A stretch of 32,112 bases of DNA from contig SYGM01000186.1 in assembly GCA_005799545.1 (NCBI GenBank), forward strand, positions 1-32,112, read 5' to 3'. Shown here in pieces: positions 22,354-31,097 of this stretch. A program made the translations under genes and the position numbers. The DNA is from Planctomycetia bacterium (GTDB taxonomy: Bacteria; Planctomycetota; UBA1135; GCA-002686595). Each line of letters begins with the position of its first letter. Position 1 is the first letter of the stretch. The notes below the pieces were generated by a model that saw nothing but the letters and a program-made list of their open reading frames with translations, made no database searches and was not told the DNA's origin.

Positions 22354-25300
22354 CGGGGAAAGACCGGGGAGCGGCAGCGCCCGCTGGCGGCGGCCGCGGA
22401 AAAGGCCCGTGACCGGGTTCTTGAGATCCACGAAGGGGCGGGCCATGTCGCCGCGGATCTCGACGGACATCAGCCGGTTCTGAATCGAATAGAAGAGCCG
22501 CGTGAACGGACCGAGGCGGTCGATCAGCGCATAGCGCAGCTCCAGATCGAAGCTCAGCGCGCCGTCGAAGTCGAGCGTGCCGCGGCTGCCAACCAGCTGC
22601 AGAATCGGACTCTCCACGGACATGTCCGTCAGCACGATCCGGCCGTCTGCGATGCGCAGTCGCGACTGCATGTTCTCGAACACAACGGTGCTGTCGAGGC
22701 CGAGCTGGCTGAACAGCGCGCGGAAGACCGGGATCGACCACAGCCTGGAATCACGCACGCGCAGTGAGCCGCTGCCCTCGAGCTCCAGCAGCTGCTCCGT
22801 GTTGCCTTCCAGCCGCAGCTCCGCGTTGAGCCGGCCCTTGGTCGCGAACTCGGAATCAAACAGCCCGCGCAGCAGTCCGCCGACCTCGACATCGCGCAGG
22901 CTGACGCCCAGCTGGAAATCGTACGGCGCGAGCAGGGTGATCGCGAAGCTTGCGCCGCTCATGTGCTGTTCGGCGCCGATCGGCAGCAGTCGGCCGCCTT
23001 CCAGGCTGGCGTCCAGATCCTCGATCGACAGCAGCGGTTCGATGTACGAGAGCCGGAACGAGGCGGGACCCAGCACTCGGCCCGCGATGTCGCCGTAGAG
23101 CTCGTCAATGCGCGCACGCACGCGCAGCTGCTCGTCTTCGAGGATCAACTGCTCAATGCGCGCGCGTGCGGTGCCGATGCGCAGCGGCAAGCCCAGCTCC
23201 AGCGTCGTGTCCACGGGCGTGATGTCGCCGGAGAACTCCAGCCGCGTGCTGCGACCCGCGCCGCCGGCGAGGCGCAGATCGGCACTGTCGATCTCGACTC
23301 GACCCTGCAGTGCCAGTTCGCCCAGCAGCGTGTCGAGCGTGCTGGCATCCAGGATGCCTGCCAGATGCGCGCGATCGAGCGGCAGCTCCTGCGCCGCGAG
23401 CTGCATGCGCAGCTCCCAGCCGCCGTCCGATGCGCCCGCGTTGAGCTCGCGGACTTCCAGCGCGCTGCCCGCGAGTCTGGCGCCCAGGTCCTGTCCGCGC
23501 AGCCGGCCCGCCGCCCAATCCAGGCGGCCCTCCAAGGCGTCAAAGACCAACTGTTCGCCGGCCTCCAGCGTGTTGCCGCGCAATTGGGCGCGGATGCGCA
23601 ATCCGGCGGGTTGCGCCGGCTCCAGCGCGGCCTCCAGATCGAGCGCTCCCGCCAGACGCACGGCGCTCGGCGTGTCTCCGAGGTTCTGCTGCAACTGCTC
23701 GTTGAGCTCCGGTGCCGCCGCATCGAGCCCCGCAGCGAGAATGCGCAGCGTGCCGTCGAATTCGCCGTCCAGCGCAACCCGCGCCCTCTCCTTCCAGCGT
23801 GCCAGCAGCGGCGCGGCGCGCACGCGCACACTGCCCTCCTCGGGCAGTTCCAGCAGCACGCGCCCTTCGAGCCCTGTCAGCTCCAGCGGCATGGCGCGCG
23901 GCACCAGCCGTGTCTCGCGCGGGCGCAGTTCCAGCTCGCTGTGCGGACTGGCCGCATGCCCCGCGCGCTCGCGCACATAGCGCAGATCCAGCGTGCCGCG
24001 TGCACCGGACTCCTCGAGCGCTTCGGCCACGGCCGGAATCTGCGTGCGCAGACTGGCGACGTCCGCACCCTGCAGGGCAAGTTCATCGGCGCGCACGCGC
24101 ACATGCACGCATTCGTCCGCGGATCCGGTTGTGCTGCGCGGATCGCTGTGCAGATGCGCCGCGATGTGCAGCGCGCGCGCGCTTTCCAGCTCCGCATCGG
24201 CTTCGAAGGCCACGGCCACGCCGCCCTTGCCGTCGCTGCGCACGCGCAGTTCGCCGTCGATGCCGCGCACCGGCAGCGGCAGCTCGTCCCAGCGTGCCTC
24301 GACGCCCTTCAGCCGCGTGGTGAGTTCGATGGCGGCGTAGGGCATGTCGACCGTGCGGACGAGCCGGAAGCGCGGAGCGAGCGTCCCCCCGCGCGGATCG
24401 AAGGGCAGCCAGGTCGTCGCGGCCTCGACGCTGGGTTCCAGCCCGCGCAGCGCCGTGTAGATCGGCTCACCCAGGCTCAGTGCGGAACTTTCGATGACCA
24501 GATCCAGCTCGGAGGCGCCATATCCCGGCAGGAAGGGCGGCGCATCGATCGGGTGCGAGCTCACCAACCCGTCGCAGCGCACATCACCGGCCGGTGTGCG
24601 CGCACGCAGATCGATCAGGCCCGTGCGCAGCGGACGCAGATTGCCCGGCTCGCGCGCGAACACGACCTTGCCGCTGACCGCATCGGCCGGCAGCGGGAAG
24701 CCCTCCTCGCGCCGGCCGGCTTCCGGCCAGCCGAGGTAGGTCATGCCCGTCTTGCCCGCCGGATCGAATTCGAAGGCCAGACGCAGGCCCTGCTCGGCGC
24801 TGAGCGCCAGCGGCCATTCGATGCCCGCGAGCAGGTTGGCGCTGCCGCGCGGTGCAAAGCCGCGCCAGATCTCGCGCAGTTGCTCGCCGCCTCCCGCCAG
24901 TTCAGCGATGCGCTCATCCAGCGGGATCGAGTCCGCAGCAAGCTGCGCTGCGAGCCGACCCGCGCGCAATTCCGCCGCACCGCGCAGCTGTGCGCCTTCC
25001 CATGCGCCGAGCAGGGTCGCGTTGCCCGTCCAGTGCTGCGGATCCAGTGCCGCGGCAAGCTGCTCGGATTCCAGCGCGAGATCCAGCTCCAGTGAAGAAG
25101 CGGTGAGGCGCTGCATGCCGCGCGCCAGCACGATGTCCGCCTCCTGAACGCGTGCCCGCACGCGCGCACGCACTCCGGAATGCATGCTGAGCCGGCCCGT
25201 CACATCCAGCGTGCCGCGCGGCTGCCACGCCTGCAGTTGTTCCAGCAGCCGGCCTTCGGGCAGGTAGGCCAGGCTCAGCGGAAGAGCCGCACCCGCGAGC

Positions 25301-25932
25301 TCGATGTCGAGGCCTTGCTCCGCGGCGGCGTACTGGCCCGAGAAGTACAGCTCGCTCGCGCGTGCACCGTCCGGCGAGAAGCGCGGACGCAGCCGGCCCT
25401 CGAAACGCAGCAGATCACCGTTCTGAAATGAACCGCGCGCATCGAGGCGGCCCAGCGGCAACCGGCCCCAACGGTGCGAGGCCAGCGCCAGCTCCATTCC
25501 TTCGACACGCAACGGAAAGTCCGCGATCGACTGCAGCGTCGGACTCGAACCGCCCTGCGGGGCGCGCTCTTCCAGCCATGTGCGGCCCAGTTCGGCGCTG
25601 CCGCCGCGCGCCGTCGCACCCGTGATCCGGAAGCCGCGCTCGAAGTCGAGATTCCATTCCAGTTCCAGCTCTTCAATGCGGATCCGCTCAGGGGCCTGGC
25701 CCACGACGAGCTCGCGGATCACCAGGCGCGCCGGGAACAGCCGCACGCCCGCATGTTCCATGCTGATCGGCCGTTCACCCAGCGCCGTCCCGGTCGCGCT
25801 GCGCGCAATCGAGGTCAGCAGGCCCGTGGCCTCGGCACCGAGCAGCAGCACCAGCAGCAGAAACGCGATCCAGCCGCACAGGAGCACCAGGCTCCAGCTG
25901 ATCGCGACGAGTGAACGCAGCAGGCCCAGCAT
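22336..25932 (-). CDS. large AsmA-like / YhdP-type envelope protein
   Basis: This 1198-aa protein has one N-terminal membrane segment (about residues 10-35) followed by a very long beta-rich periplasmic body with repeated RLRFE-, GELRVR- and LDLRYV-like strands. The last 150 residues (ELRLEGNTEQLLELEGSGSL, then VFENMQSRLRIADGRIVLTDMSVESP, then LQLVGSRGTLDFDGALSFDLEL) match the AsmA C-terminal region. AsmA/TamB/YhdP proteins are thought to form bridges that carry lipids between the inner and outer membranes, so this points to a two-membrane envelope. The ATG lies 4 nt after the alr stop, so it is part of the same run. Alternative long open frames run on the opposite strand but have no family signature. 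Confidence 0.85.
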   Translation of the reverse strand: MLGLLRSLVAISWSLVLLCGWIAFLLLVLLLGAEATGLLTSIARSATGTALGERPISMEHAGVRLFPARLVIRELVVGQAPERIRIEELELEWNLDFERGFRITGATARGGSAELGRTWLEERAPQGGSSPTLQSIADFPLRVEGMELALASHRWGRLPLGRLDARGSFQNGDLLRFEGRLRPRFSPDGARASELYFSGQYAAAEQGLDIELAGAALPLSLAYLPEGRLLEQLQAWQPRGTLDVTGRLSMHSGVRARVRARVQEADIVLARGMQRLTASSLELDLALESEQLAAALDPQHWTGNATLLGAWEGAQLRGAAELRAGRLAAQLAADSIPLDERIAELAGGGEQLREIWRGFAPRGSANLLAGIEWPLALSAEQGLRLAFEFDPAGKTGMTYLGWPEAGRREEGFPLPADAVSGKVVFAREPGNLRPLRTGLIDLRARTPAGDVRCDGLVSSHPIDAPPFLPGYGASELDLVIESSALSLGEPIYTALRGLEPSVEAATTWLPFDPRGGTLAPRFRLVRTVDMPYAAIELTTRLKGVEARWDELPLPVRGIDGELRVRSDGKGGVAVAFEADAELESARALHIAAHLHSDPRSTTGSADECVHVRVRADELALQGADVASLRTQIPAVAEALEESGARGTLDLRYVRERAGHAASPHSELELRPRETRLVPRAMPLELTGLEGRVLLELPEEGSVRVRAAPLLARWKERARVALDGEFDGTLRILAAGLDAAAPELNEQLQQNLGDTPSAVRLAGALDLEAALEPAQPAGLRIRAQLRGNTLEAGEQLVFDALEGRLDWAAGRLRGQDLGARLAGSALEVRELNAGASDGGWELRMQLAAQELPLDRAHLAGILDASTLDTLLGELALQGRVEIDSADLRLAGGAGRSTRLEFSGDITPVDTTLELGLPLRIGTARARIEQLILEDEQLRVRARIDELYGDIAGRVLGPASFRLSYIEPLLSIEDLDASLEGGRLLPIGAEQHMSGASFAITLLAPYDFQLGVSLRDVEVGGLLRGLFDSEFATKGRLNAELRLEGNTEQLLELEGSGSLRVRDSRLWSIPVFRALFSQLGLDSTVVFENMQSRLRIADGRIVLTDMSVESPILQLVGSRGTLDFDGALSFDLELRYALIDRLGPFTRLFYSIQNRLMSVEIRGDMARPFVDLKNPVTGLFRGRRQRALPLPGLSPLPPRF

Positions 25933-25936
25933 GGCC

Positions 25937-27154
25937 TCAGCTCGTCGGCGGCGGCAGCGGAACGCGGAAGCTCGCCTTGGGGCTGCGTTCGCGCTCTAGC
26001 GGGCGCGGATCGCGCTGCGAGGGAATCGTCAGATCTTCTCCGCCGACGTACAGACGCTGCACGCGCCGTCCGAATGAGCAGGTGATTTCATAGGGGATCG
26101 TGCCGGCTTGGCGCGCAAGATCCTCGACGCTGATGCTCTCGGCGCCATCCTCGCCGATCACGGTGACGCAGTCGCCGACGCTCGCGCCGGGCACATGGCC
26201 CACATCGACGGTGATGTAGTCCATCGACACGCGGCCGACGATCGGCGCGCGCAGGCCGCGCACAAGCACTTCGCCGACGTTGCCCAAGGCCCAGGGCAGC
26301 CCGTCGTGGTAGCCGATCGGCAGCGTGGCGATGCGCGTGGCACGCGGAGCCCGCCAGGTCGATGAGTACCCGATCGGCGTGCCCGCAGGCACATCCTTCA
26401 GGAACACGATCTGCGTGCGCAGGCTCAGGATCGGCTGCAGGCGCTGTGCCGCCGCGAGATCGCCGGGCAGGATGCCGTAGGCGCTGATGCCCGGGCGCAC
26501 CGTGTCGTAGAGCGGCTTGAGGCCCGTGAAGATCGAGGCCGAGTTGGCCATGTGGATCCAGCCGCGCAGCAGATGCTCCGCGCGCGCTTCGCGCAGCACT
26601 CCTTCGAACAGGCGCGCCTGCTCGCGCGTGGAGGCCGAGAGTGCGCCATCGGAGGCGCTGACGTGCGTCATCACACCCGCGAGATCGAGGTTGGGGGAAC
26701 TGCGCACCAGCCGCAGCAATTCCAGCGCCCGCGCAGGCGGTACGCCGAGGCGTCCCATGCCGGTGTCGACGTTGAGATGGACCTTGGCGCGCACGCCCAT
26801 CGAGCGTGCGAGACTCTGAATCATCGCGGCGCGATCCGTGGAGTGCAGCACGATGTGCACCGAGTGGCGCAGGCAGTCGGCCGCTTCGCTGTCGATGATC
26901 GTGCCCAGCACGAGGATCGGCACGCGCACGCCGCTCTCGCGCAGCTCCAGTGCTTCCGCGCTCGTGCCCACGCCCAGTGCATCGATGCCGCAGCGCAGCG
27001 CGTGGTTGGCGATCGCCTTGGCGCCGTGTCCGTAGGCATCGGCCTTGACGACGAGGATCACGCGCACGCCGGAGCCGGCAGTCAGCCGGATCTCGCGCAG
27101 GTTGTGTTCCAGCGCATCGAGATTGATTTCGGCCTTGACCCGGTAAGCGTCCAC
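25937..27154 (-). CDS. alr: alanine racemase
   Basis: This 405-aa PLP enzyme interconverts L- and D-alanine for peptidoglycan. Lys37 in VVKADAYGHGA is the PLP lysine and Tyr263 in GTPIGYSSTWRA sits at the catalytic tyrosine position. HVNLNVDTGMGRLG-like HLNVDTGMGRLG (126-137), THVSASD (163-169) and ATLPIGYHDG complete the pattern. The start is a GTG at 27154; the protein begins VDAYRVKAEINLDALEHNL, as expected for this family. The gene follows tsaB after 45 nt and precedes the AsmA-like gene by 4 nt. The gap holds a possible promoter. About 30 extra residues after position 375 form an Arg/Pro-rich tail not typical of the core. Confidence 0.95.
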   Translation of the reverse strand: MDAYRVKAEINLDALEHNLREIRLTAGSGVRVILVVKADAYGHGAKAIANHALRCGIDALGVGTSAEALELRESGVRVPILVLGTIIDSEAADCLRHSVHIVLHSTDRAAMIQSLARSMGVRAKVHLNVDTGMGRLGVPPARALELLRLVRSSPNLDLAGVMTHVSASDGALSASTREQARLFEGVLREARAEHLLRGWIHMANSASIFTGLKPLYDTVRPGISAYGILPGDLAAAQRLQPILSLRTQIVFLKDVPAGTPIGYSSTWRAPRATRIATLPIGYHDGLPWALGNVGEVLVRGLRAPIVGRVSMDYITVDVGHVPGASVGDCVTVIGEDGAESISVEDLARQAGTIPYEITCSFGRRVQRLYVGGEDLTIPSQRDPRPLERERSPKASFRVPLPPPTS

Positions 27155-27163
27155 GCGCGCCCG

Positions 27164-27192
27164 AAGGTAGGGGGGCCGAAGGCCGTTTTCCA
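27164..27192 (-). promoter_or_regulatory. candidate internal promoter of alr
   Basis: On the minus strand TGGAAA (27187-27192, 4 of 6), a 17-nt spacer and TACCTT (27164-27169, 3 of 6) end 9 nt before the GTG start, in the 45-nt gap after tsaB. Confidence 0.35.
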
Positions 27193-27199
27193 GAGCGCG

Positions 27200-27811
27200 C
27201 TAGCGCCGCCGCTCGGTGACGGCGAAAGGTCTCAGGTACAGCGGTTCGAGCCCGGCGGCGGGGACCGCAGGCTCCTTGGCGGCGCGGCATCGCGACAAGG
27301 CGCCCAGCGCCCCGGCTCGCGGCACCGCATCCGACCCGAAGATCCGCGGACAACCCTGCACGCGCTCCTGCGCCTGCGCAGGAGTGAGTACGCACAGCGG
27401 TTCGAGCGCCGTCACATCATCCGCTTCGCGGCGATAGCGGGCGTAGTACCAGCCGCCCGCCCGGGCATCGATCGAGACGCAGGCTTCCTCACCCGGCGCA
27501 AGCTCGCCGTAGGCATGAGCCTCGAAGGAGCACACGCCGCGCAGGCTGGCGCCCTGCGCCAGCGCCAGTCCTTTGGCGCAGGCGAGTCCCACGCGCAGCC
27601 CGGTGTAGCTGCCAGGACCCAGGCCGACATGGATCACGCGCAGGCTCGACGGCGCCAGCCCCAGAGCCCGCATGCGCGCATCGAGCAGCACGAGCAGATC
27701 GGAGGCGTGGGCCTGCTCGGCGCGCAGCGAGTCCTCGATCCACTTTCCATCGACGAGCAGCGCCAGTGAGGCCTGCCGGGTCGAACTCTCGATCGCGAGC
27801 TCGACGCTCAC
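27200..27811 (-). CDS. tsaB: tRNA threonylcarbamoyladenosine biosynthesis protein TsaB
   Basis: This 203-aa protein begins LAIESSTRQASLAL, the ASKHA-type first strand, and carries VGLGPGSYTGLRVGLACAKGLA, the hallmark of TsaB (YeaZ). In the cell TsaB binds TsaD and TsaE and helps make t6A37 in tRNAs that read ANN codons. The start GTG abuts the TGA of glmM with no gap, so translation is probably coupled. The stop is TAG at 27200-27202. The C-terminal part (about 130-203) is more variable, as usual. The partner tsaD is not in the window. Confidence 0.92.
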   Translation of the reverse strand: MSVELAIESSTRQASLALLVDGKWIEDSLRAEQAHASDLLVLLDARMRALGLAPSSLRVIHVGLGPGSYTGLRVGLACAKGLALAQGASLRGVCSFEAHAYGELAPGEEACVSIDARAGGWYYARYRREADDVTALEPLCVLTPAQAQERVQGCPRIFGSDAVPRAGALGALSRCRAAKEPAVPAAGLEPLYLRPFAVTERRR

Positions 27812-29146
27812 TCAGGCTCCGATCGCCTGCTTCAGCTCGTCGGCGATGCTCATGGCCTGCGCGCGGATCAGAGCCTCCTCGGGGCCCTCGACCATCACCC
27901 GCGCCAAGGCCTCGGTGCCGGAGTAGCGCAGCAGCACGCGTCCATCCTCGCCCAGCGCGTTTTCCACGGCCTTGACCGCCGCGCTGACGCGCGCGAGCGT
28001 CGTCAGCGGCGGCTTCTCGCGCACTCGCACGTTGATCAGCACCTGCGGGAAGGCGCGGAAGGCTCCCGCCAGCTCCGATAGCCGCTTGTTGCGCGCGCGC
28101 AGCACGCGCAGCACAGCCAGCGCCGTGTAGAGTCCGTCGCCGATGTAGTGGTTGTCCGGTCCGAAGACGATGTGACCCGACTGTTCGCCGCCGAGGCGCA
28201 GTCCGTCGCGCCGCAAGGCCTCGACCACGCGTCGATCGCCGACATCGCAGGTCACGATGCGCGCACCGACATCCCGCAAGGCGCGTGACAGGCCCTTGTT
28301 GCTCATCACCGTGGCGACGATGGCGCCGCCCGTGAGCGCGCCGTTGCTCGCCAGCTCGCGCGTCAGGACCGTCAGAATCCCGTCGCCGTCGACCAGCGCG
28401 CCATGCTCGTCGATCAGCATGCAGCGATCGCCGTCGCCATCGAGCGCGATGCCCAGCTCGGCCTGCTCGGCGAGCACCTTCGCCGCCAGCGGACCGGTGT
28501 GCGTGGCGCCGCACTCGCGATTGATGTTCGAGCCATCCGGCGCGCACGCGAAGGCGACCACCTCGGCGCCCAGCGAGCGCAGCACGCCCGGTGCGATGCC
28601 GCTGCCGCCGCCGTTGGCGCAGTCGAGCACCAGCTTGCAGCCGCGCAGATCCAGACCCTTGCCGACCGTCTCCGCGAGGTGAGCCGCGTAGTGGCGCGCG
28701 AGCTCCGGATCGAAGCGCACGGCCTCGATCGTCGGCTCCGCCCGTGGCTGCGCGTGCAGTTGCTCCTCGATGCGCAGTTCCAGCTCGTCGCTCAGCTTGT
28801 CGCCCGCCGCGCTGAACAGCTTGATGCCGTTGTCCTCCGCCGGATTGTGCGAGGCGCTGATCATCGCGCCCAGCTCGACACCCTCGGTGCGCGTCAGCCA
28901 GGCCAGGCCCGGCGTCGTGATCAGGCCGGCGCTGCTCACGGCGTAGCCGCGCTGTGCCAGACCCGCTGCCAGCGCGCGCTCCAGCTCCGGCCCGGAGCGG
29001 CGTCCATCGTGTCCGATCAGTGCGCGCCTGCCCGGCATGACCTTGCCGACTGCCAGGCCCAGTGCGCTGACCGCCGGCACTGCCAGCCAGCCATCGCCCG
29101 CGCGTCCGCGGATGCCATCCGTGCCGAAGATCCGTGCGTTCCCCAC
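27812..29146 (-). CDS. glmM: phosphoglucosamine mutase
   Basis: From GTG 29146 the protein has 444 residues, the standard length. FGTDGIRG lies at 7-14. MISASHNP at 95-102 holds Ser99, the phosphorylated active-site serine, and DGDGDR (236-241) is the magnesium site. GGEQSGHI is the sugar-binding loop and LLRYSGTEALARVMVEG is the phosphate-binding end. It converts glucosamine-6-phosphate to glucosamine-1-phosphate for UDP-GlcNAc, feeding peptidoglycan and lipopolysaccharide. An in-frame ATG at 29209 with AGGAG 10 nt upstream would add 21 residues without family precedent and would overlap the divergent gene; I prefer the GTG but cannot exclude it. It heads the seven-gene run to 19783. The cdaA-type gene often next to glmM is absent. 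Confidence 0.94.
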   Translation of the reverse strand: MGNARIFGTDGIRGRAGDGWLAVPAVSALGLAVGKVMPGRRALIGHDGRRSGPELERALAAGLAQRGYAVSSAGLITTPGLAWLTRTEGVELGAMISASHNPAEDNGIKLFSAAGDKLSDELELRIEEQLHAQPRAEPTIEAVRFDPELARHYAAHLAETVGKGLDLRGCKLVLDCANGGGSGIAPGVLRSLGAEVVAFACAPDGSNINRECGATHTGPLAAKVLAEQAELGIALDGDGDRCMLIDEHGALVDGDGILTVLTRELASNGALTGGAIVATVMSNKGLSRALRDVGARIVTCDVGDRRVVEALRRDGLRLGGEQSGHIVFGPDNHYIGDGLYTALAVLRVLRARNKRLSELAGAFRAFPQVLINVRVREKPPLTTLARVSAAVKAVENALGEDGRVLLRYSGTEALARVMVEGPEEALIRAQAMSIADELKQAIGA

Positions 29147-29194
29147 GCGCGCATCGTGCAGGTCGCCGCGCTCGGAAACAAGGCCCGCGCAGGC

Positions 29195-29200
29195 TAGTCT
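29195..29200 (+). promoter_or_regulatory. possible -10 box of the cyanophycinase-like gene
   Basis: TAGTCT ends 7 nt before the ATG at 29208, giving an expected leaderless mRNA. No convincing -35 box is visible. Confidence 0.33.
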
Positions 29201-29207
29201 CGCGTCC

Positions 29208-30257
29208 ATGAAGGTCGCACTCCTGCTTGCCTGCACGCTCGCTGCCTGCGCTGTTTCTCCCGACCGTCATGCTGCAAAGCCAAGCTCCGGCAAACTGCTG
29301 ATCGTCGGCGGCGGTCTGGACAACGACACCGCGCCGGTCTACCGGGCATTGCTAGAAGCGGGCCGCGGACCCGTGCTCGTCGCCACGGCGGCGACCGGCC
29401 CGCAGGAGGACGAGGCGGTCGACAAGACCGAGGCGCTGCTGGCGCATGATGCCGCGACGGAGGTGATCGTCCTGCGGCGTGAGACCGGCGATGCGCAGAC
29501 CATCGACGCGCTGCAGCGCGCGCGCTCGGTCTTCTTCACGGGCGGTGATCAGCAGCGCATTGTCGATCGCTATCCTCCCGGTCCGGTGCGCGAGGCCTTC
29601 CGCGCTTTCGTGCAGCGCGGCGGCACGCTTGGCGGCGGCAGCGCCGGCTGCGCCATGCTTGGTGAGCGCATGCTGCTCGGCGGCCGCAGCGCACAGGCGC
29701 TGGGCATCCCTGCCAAGGACGAGGATGGCTCCGAGCGGGTGCTCGGTCCGCGCATCGGCTCCGGCATGGGTTTTCTGCCGGGCGTGCTGACCGATTCACA
29801 CTTCTTCGAGCGCGATCGACTGGGTCGGCTGTGCGCAGCGCTGGTGCAGGGACCGGACAAGCTGGGGCTGGGCGTCGGCGAGGACGCGGCCGTGGAGGTC
29901 GATCTCGCAGCGCGCACGGTGCGCGGGCTCACCTGGAGCGAGTCCCTGCTGATCGACGCGCGTTGCGCACGAGCCGAGGGCGGCCGATGGGGACCGTTTG
30001 TGGCGCAACTCGTGGGCGAGGGTGAAACACTTGCGCTCGGCGGACTGTGCGACCAGCCGCCGGAGGTGCTTGCGGAAGCCGCGGCGACCCGCATCCCCGT
30101 GGTCGAACCGGGGCAGAACCGACAGCTTTCCTCCTGGCGCCTGTTTCGCCGTGCGCGCGACGGGCAGGAGCTGTTTGAATGGCACAGCGATGGCTGGAGC
30201 GTGCGGGCGCGGGGCCTCGGCGATGGCCGCCGAGTGCTCTTCGAAGTGCGGCGCTAG
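29208..30257 (+). CDS. cyanophycinase-like S51-family serine peptidase, lipoprotein
   Basis: This 349-aa protein starts MKVALLLACTLAAC, a good lipobox with Cys14, so it should sit outside the cytoplasm. KLLIVGGGLDND (29-40), VFFTGGDQQRI (108-118), GGGSAGCAML with Ser145 as nucleophile (142-151), then SHFFERDRLGRL and GLGVGEDAAVEV match cyanophycinases, which split the storage polymer cyanophycin into beta-Asp-Arg dipeptides. Others in the S51 family are dipeptidases, and the substrate here could be different. The ATG at 29208 begins the signal; an upstream in-frame frame reaching 29037 lacks one. It diverges from glmM, and its stop shares a CTAG palindrome with folP, which is convergent. Confidence 0.85.
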   Translation: MKVALLLACTLAACAVSPDRHAAKPSSGKLLIVGGGLDNDTAPVYRALLEAGRGPVLVATAATGPQEDEAVDKTEALLAHDAATEVIVLRRETGDAQTIDALQRARSVFFTGGDQQRIVDRYPPGPVREAFRAFVQRGGTLGGGSAGCAMLGERMLLGGRSAQALGIPAKDEDGSERVLGPRIGSGMGFLPGVLTDSHFFERDRLGRLCAALVQGPDKLGLGVGEDAAVEVDLAARTVRGLTWSESLLIDARCARAEGGRWGPFVAQLVGEGETLALGGLCDQPPEVLAEAAATRIPVVEPGQNRQLSSWRLFRRARDGQELFEWHSDGWSVRARGLGDGRRVLFEVRR

Positions 30258-31075
30258 CCTGCGCCGGCGCTGAGCGCGGATTCCACCAGCCAGGCCTCGC
30301 GCAGCGCACGCACATCGTGCGTGCGGATCACGGCGGCGCCCTGACGTGCGGCGTGCAGCTCCGCGGCGAGCGTCAGCGCCGCGCGGTCCTGCGCCGGCGG
30401 AGCGATGCGGCCGCTGCTCTCGACAAGCTTGGCGAGGAATGACTTGCGCGACACGCCGACCAGCAGCGGTGCGCCGAGCTCCAGCAGGTGCGGCAGCCCG
30501 CGCAGGAGCGCCAGATTGTGCTCGAGCGTCTTGCCGAAGCCGATGCCCGGATCGAGCAGGATGCGCGAAGGCTCGATGCCGGCATGGATCGCGGCTTCGC
30601 GGCGCTCATCGAGGAACGCAGCCACCTCACCGAGCACGTTGTGGTAGCGCGGCTCGATCTGCATATCGCGGGGACGGCCCTGCATGTGCATCGCGCAGTA
30701 CTGGGCACCGCGACGCGCAACCAGCGGCAGCATCTGCGGATCGTGCACGCCCGCCTCGATGTCGTTGACCAGGCTGGCGCCCTCGTCGAGCGCTGCGGAG
30801 GCGACCTCGCTCTTGGTGGTGTCGATCGAGATCGGCACGCGCACGGCGCGGGAAAGCGCGCGGATCACCGGCAGGATGCGCGCGCGCTCTTCCGCGGCGG
30901 AAACGGAGAGCGCACCCGGCCGGGAGGATTCGCCGCCGACATCGAGCCACTCGGCTCCATCGGCGATCAGCGCGTGCGCATGCTCCACGGCCCGCGCCGG
31001 ATCAAGAAACAGCCCTCCGTCGGAAAACGAGTCGGGCGTGACGTTGATCACGCCCATGATCGTGATGCGTCGCAT
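30254..31075 (-). CDS. folP: dihydropteroate synthase
   Basis: From ATG 31075 the protein has 273 residues, the usual length. GVINVTPDSFSDGG (8-21) is the first pterin/pyrophosphate loop. DVGGESSRPGA (about 45-55), SIDTTKSEVA (about 82-91), NDIEAG, DPGIGFGKTLEHN (about 184-196), GVSRKSFL (about 215-222) and a terminal IRTHDV follow in the family order. The enzyme joins pABA and dihydropterin pyrophosphate in folate synthesis and is the sulfonamide target. The GTG at 31087 in frame is less likely, as the sequence before the ATG does not resemble the family. It starts 22 nt after the ftsH stop in the same direction, so they may form one unit. Confidence 0.95.
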   Translation of the reverse strand: MRRITIMGVINVTPDSFSDGGLFLDPARAVEHAHALIADGAEWLDVGGESSRPGALSVSAAEERARILPVIRALSRAVRVPISIDTTKSEVASAALDEGASLVNDIEAGVHDPQMLPLVARRGAQYCAMHMQGRPRDMQIEPRYHNVLGEVAAFLDERREAAIHAGIEPSRILLDPGIGFGKTLEHNLALLRGLPHLLELGAPLLVGVSRKSFLAKLVESSGRIAPPAQDRAALTLAAELHAARQGAAVIRTHDVRALREAWLVESALSAGAG

Positions 31076-31097
31076 GGAGGGACGCACAAGCGGCCTC

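Noticed and set aside
22963-25095. Long plus-strand open frame (710 codons) opposite the AsmA-like gene
   Set aside because: It is a shadow: composition is Arg/Gln/Ala-rich, there is no family signature or start context, and the minus strand carries a clear AsmA-like protein.
29146-29209. GlmM N-terminal extension to ATG 29209
   Set aside because: The added 21 residues do not resemble the family, and the start would overlap the divergent lipoprotein start. It is kept only as an alternative because of AGGAG upstream.
27489-29270. Minus-strand open frame of 593 codons over glmM and tsaB in another frame
   Set aside because: The glmM and tsaB frames carry the family motifs; this one is Arg/Gly-rich with none.
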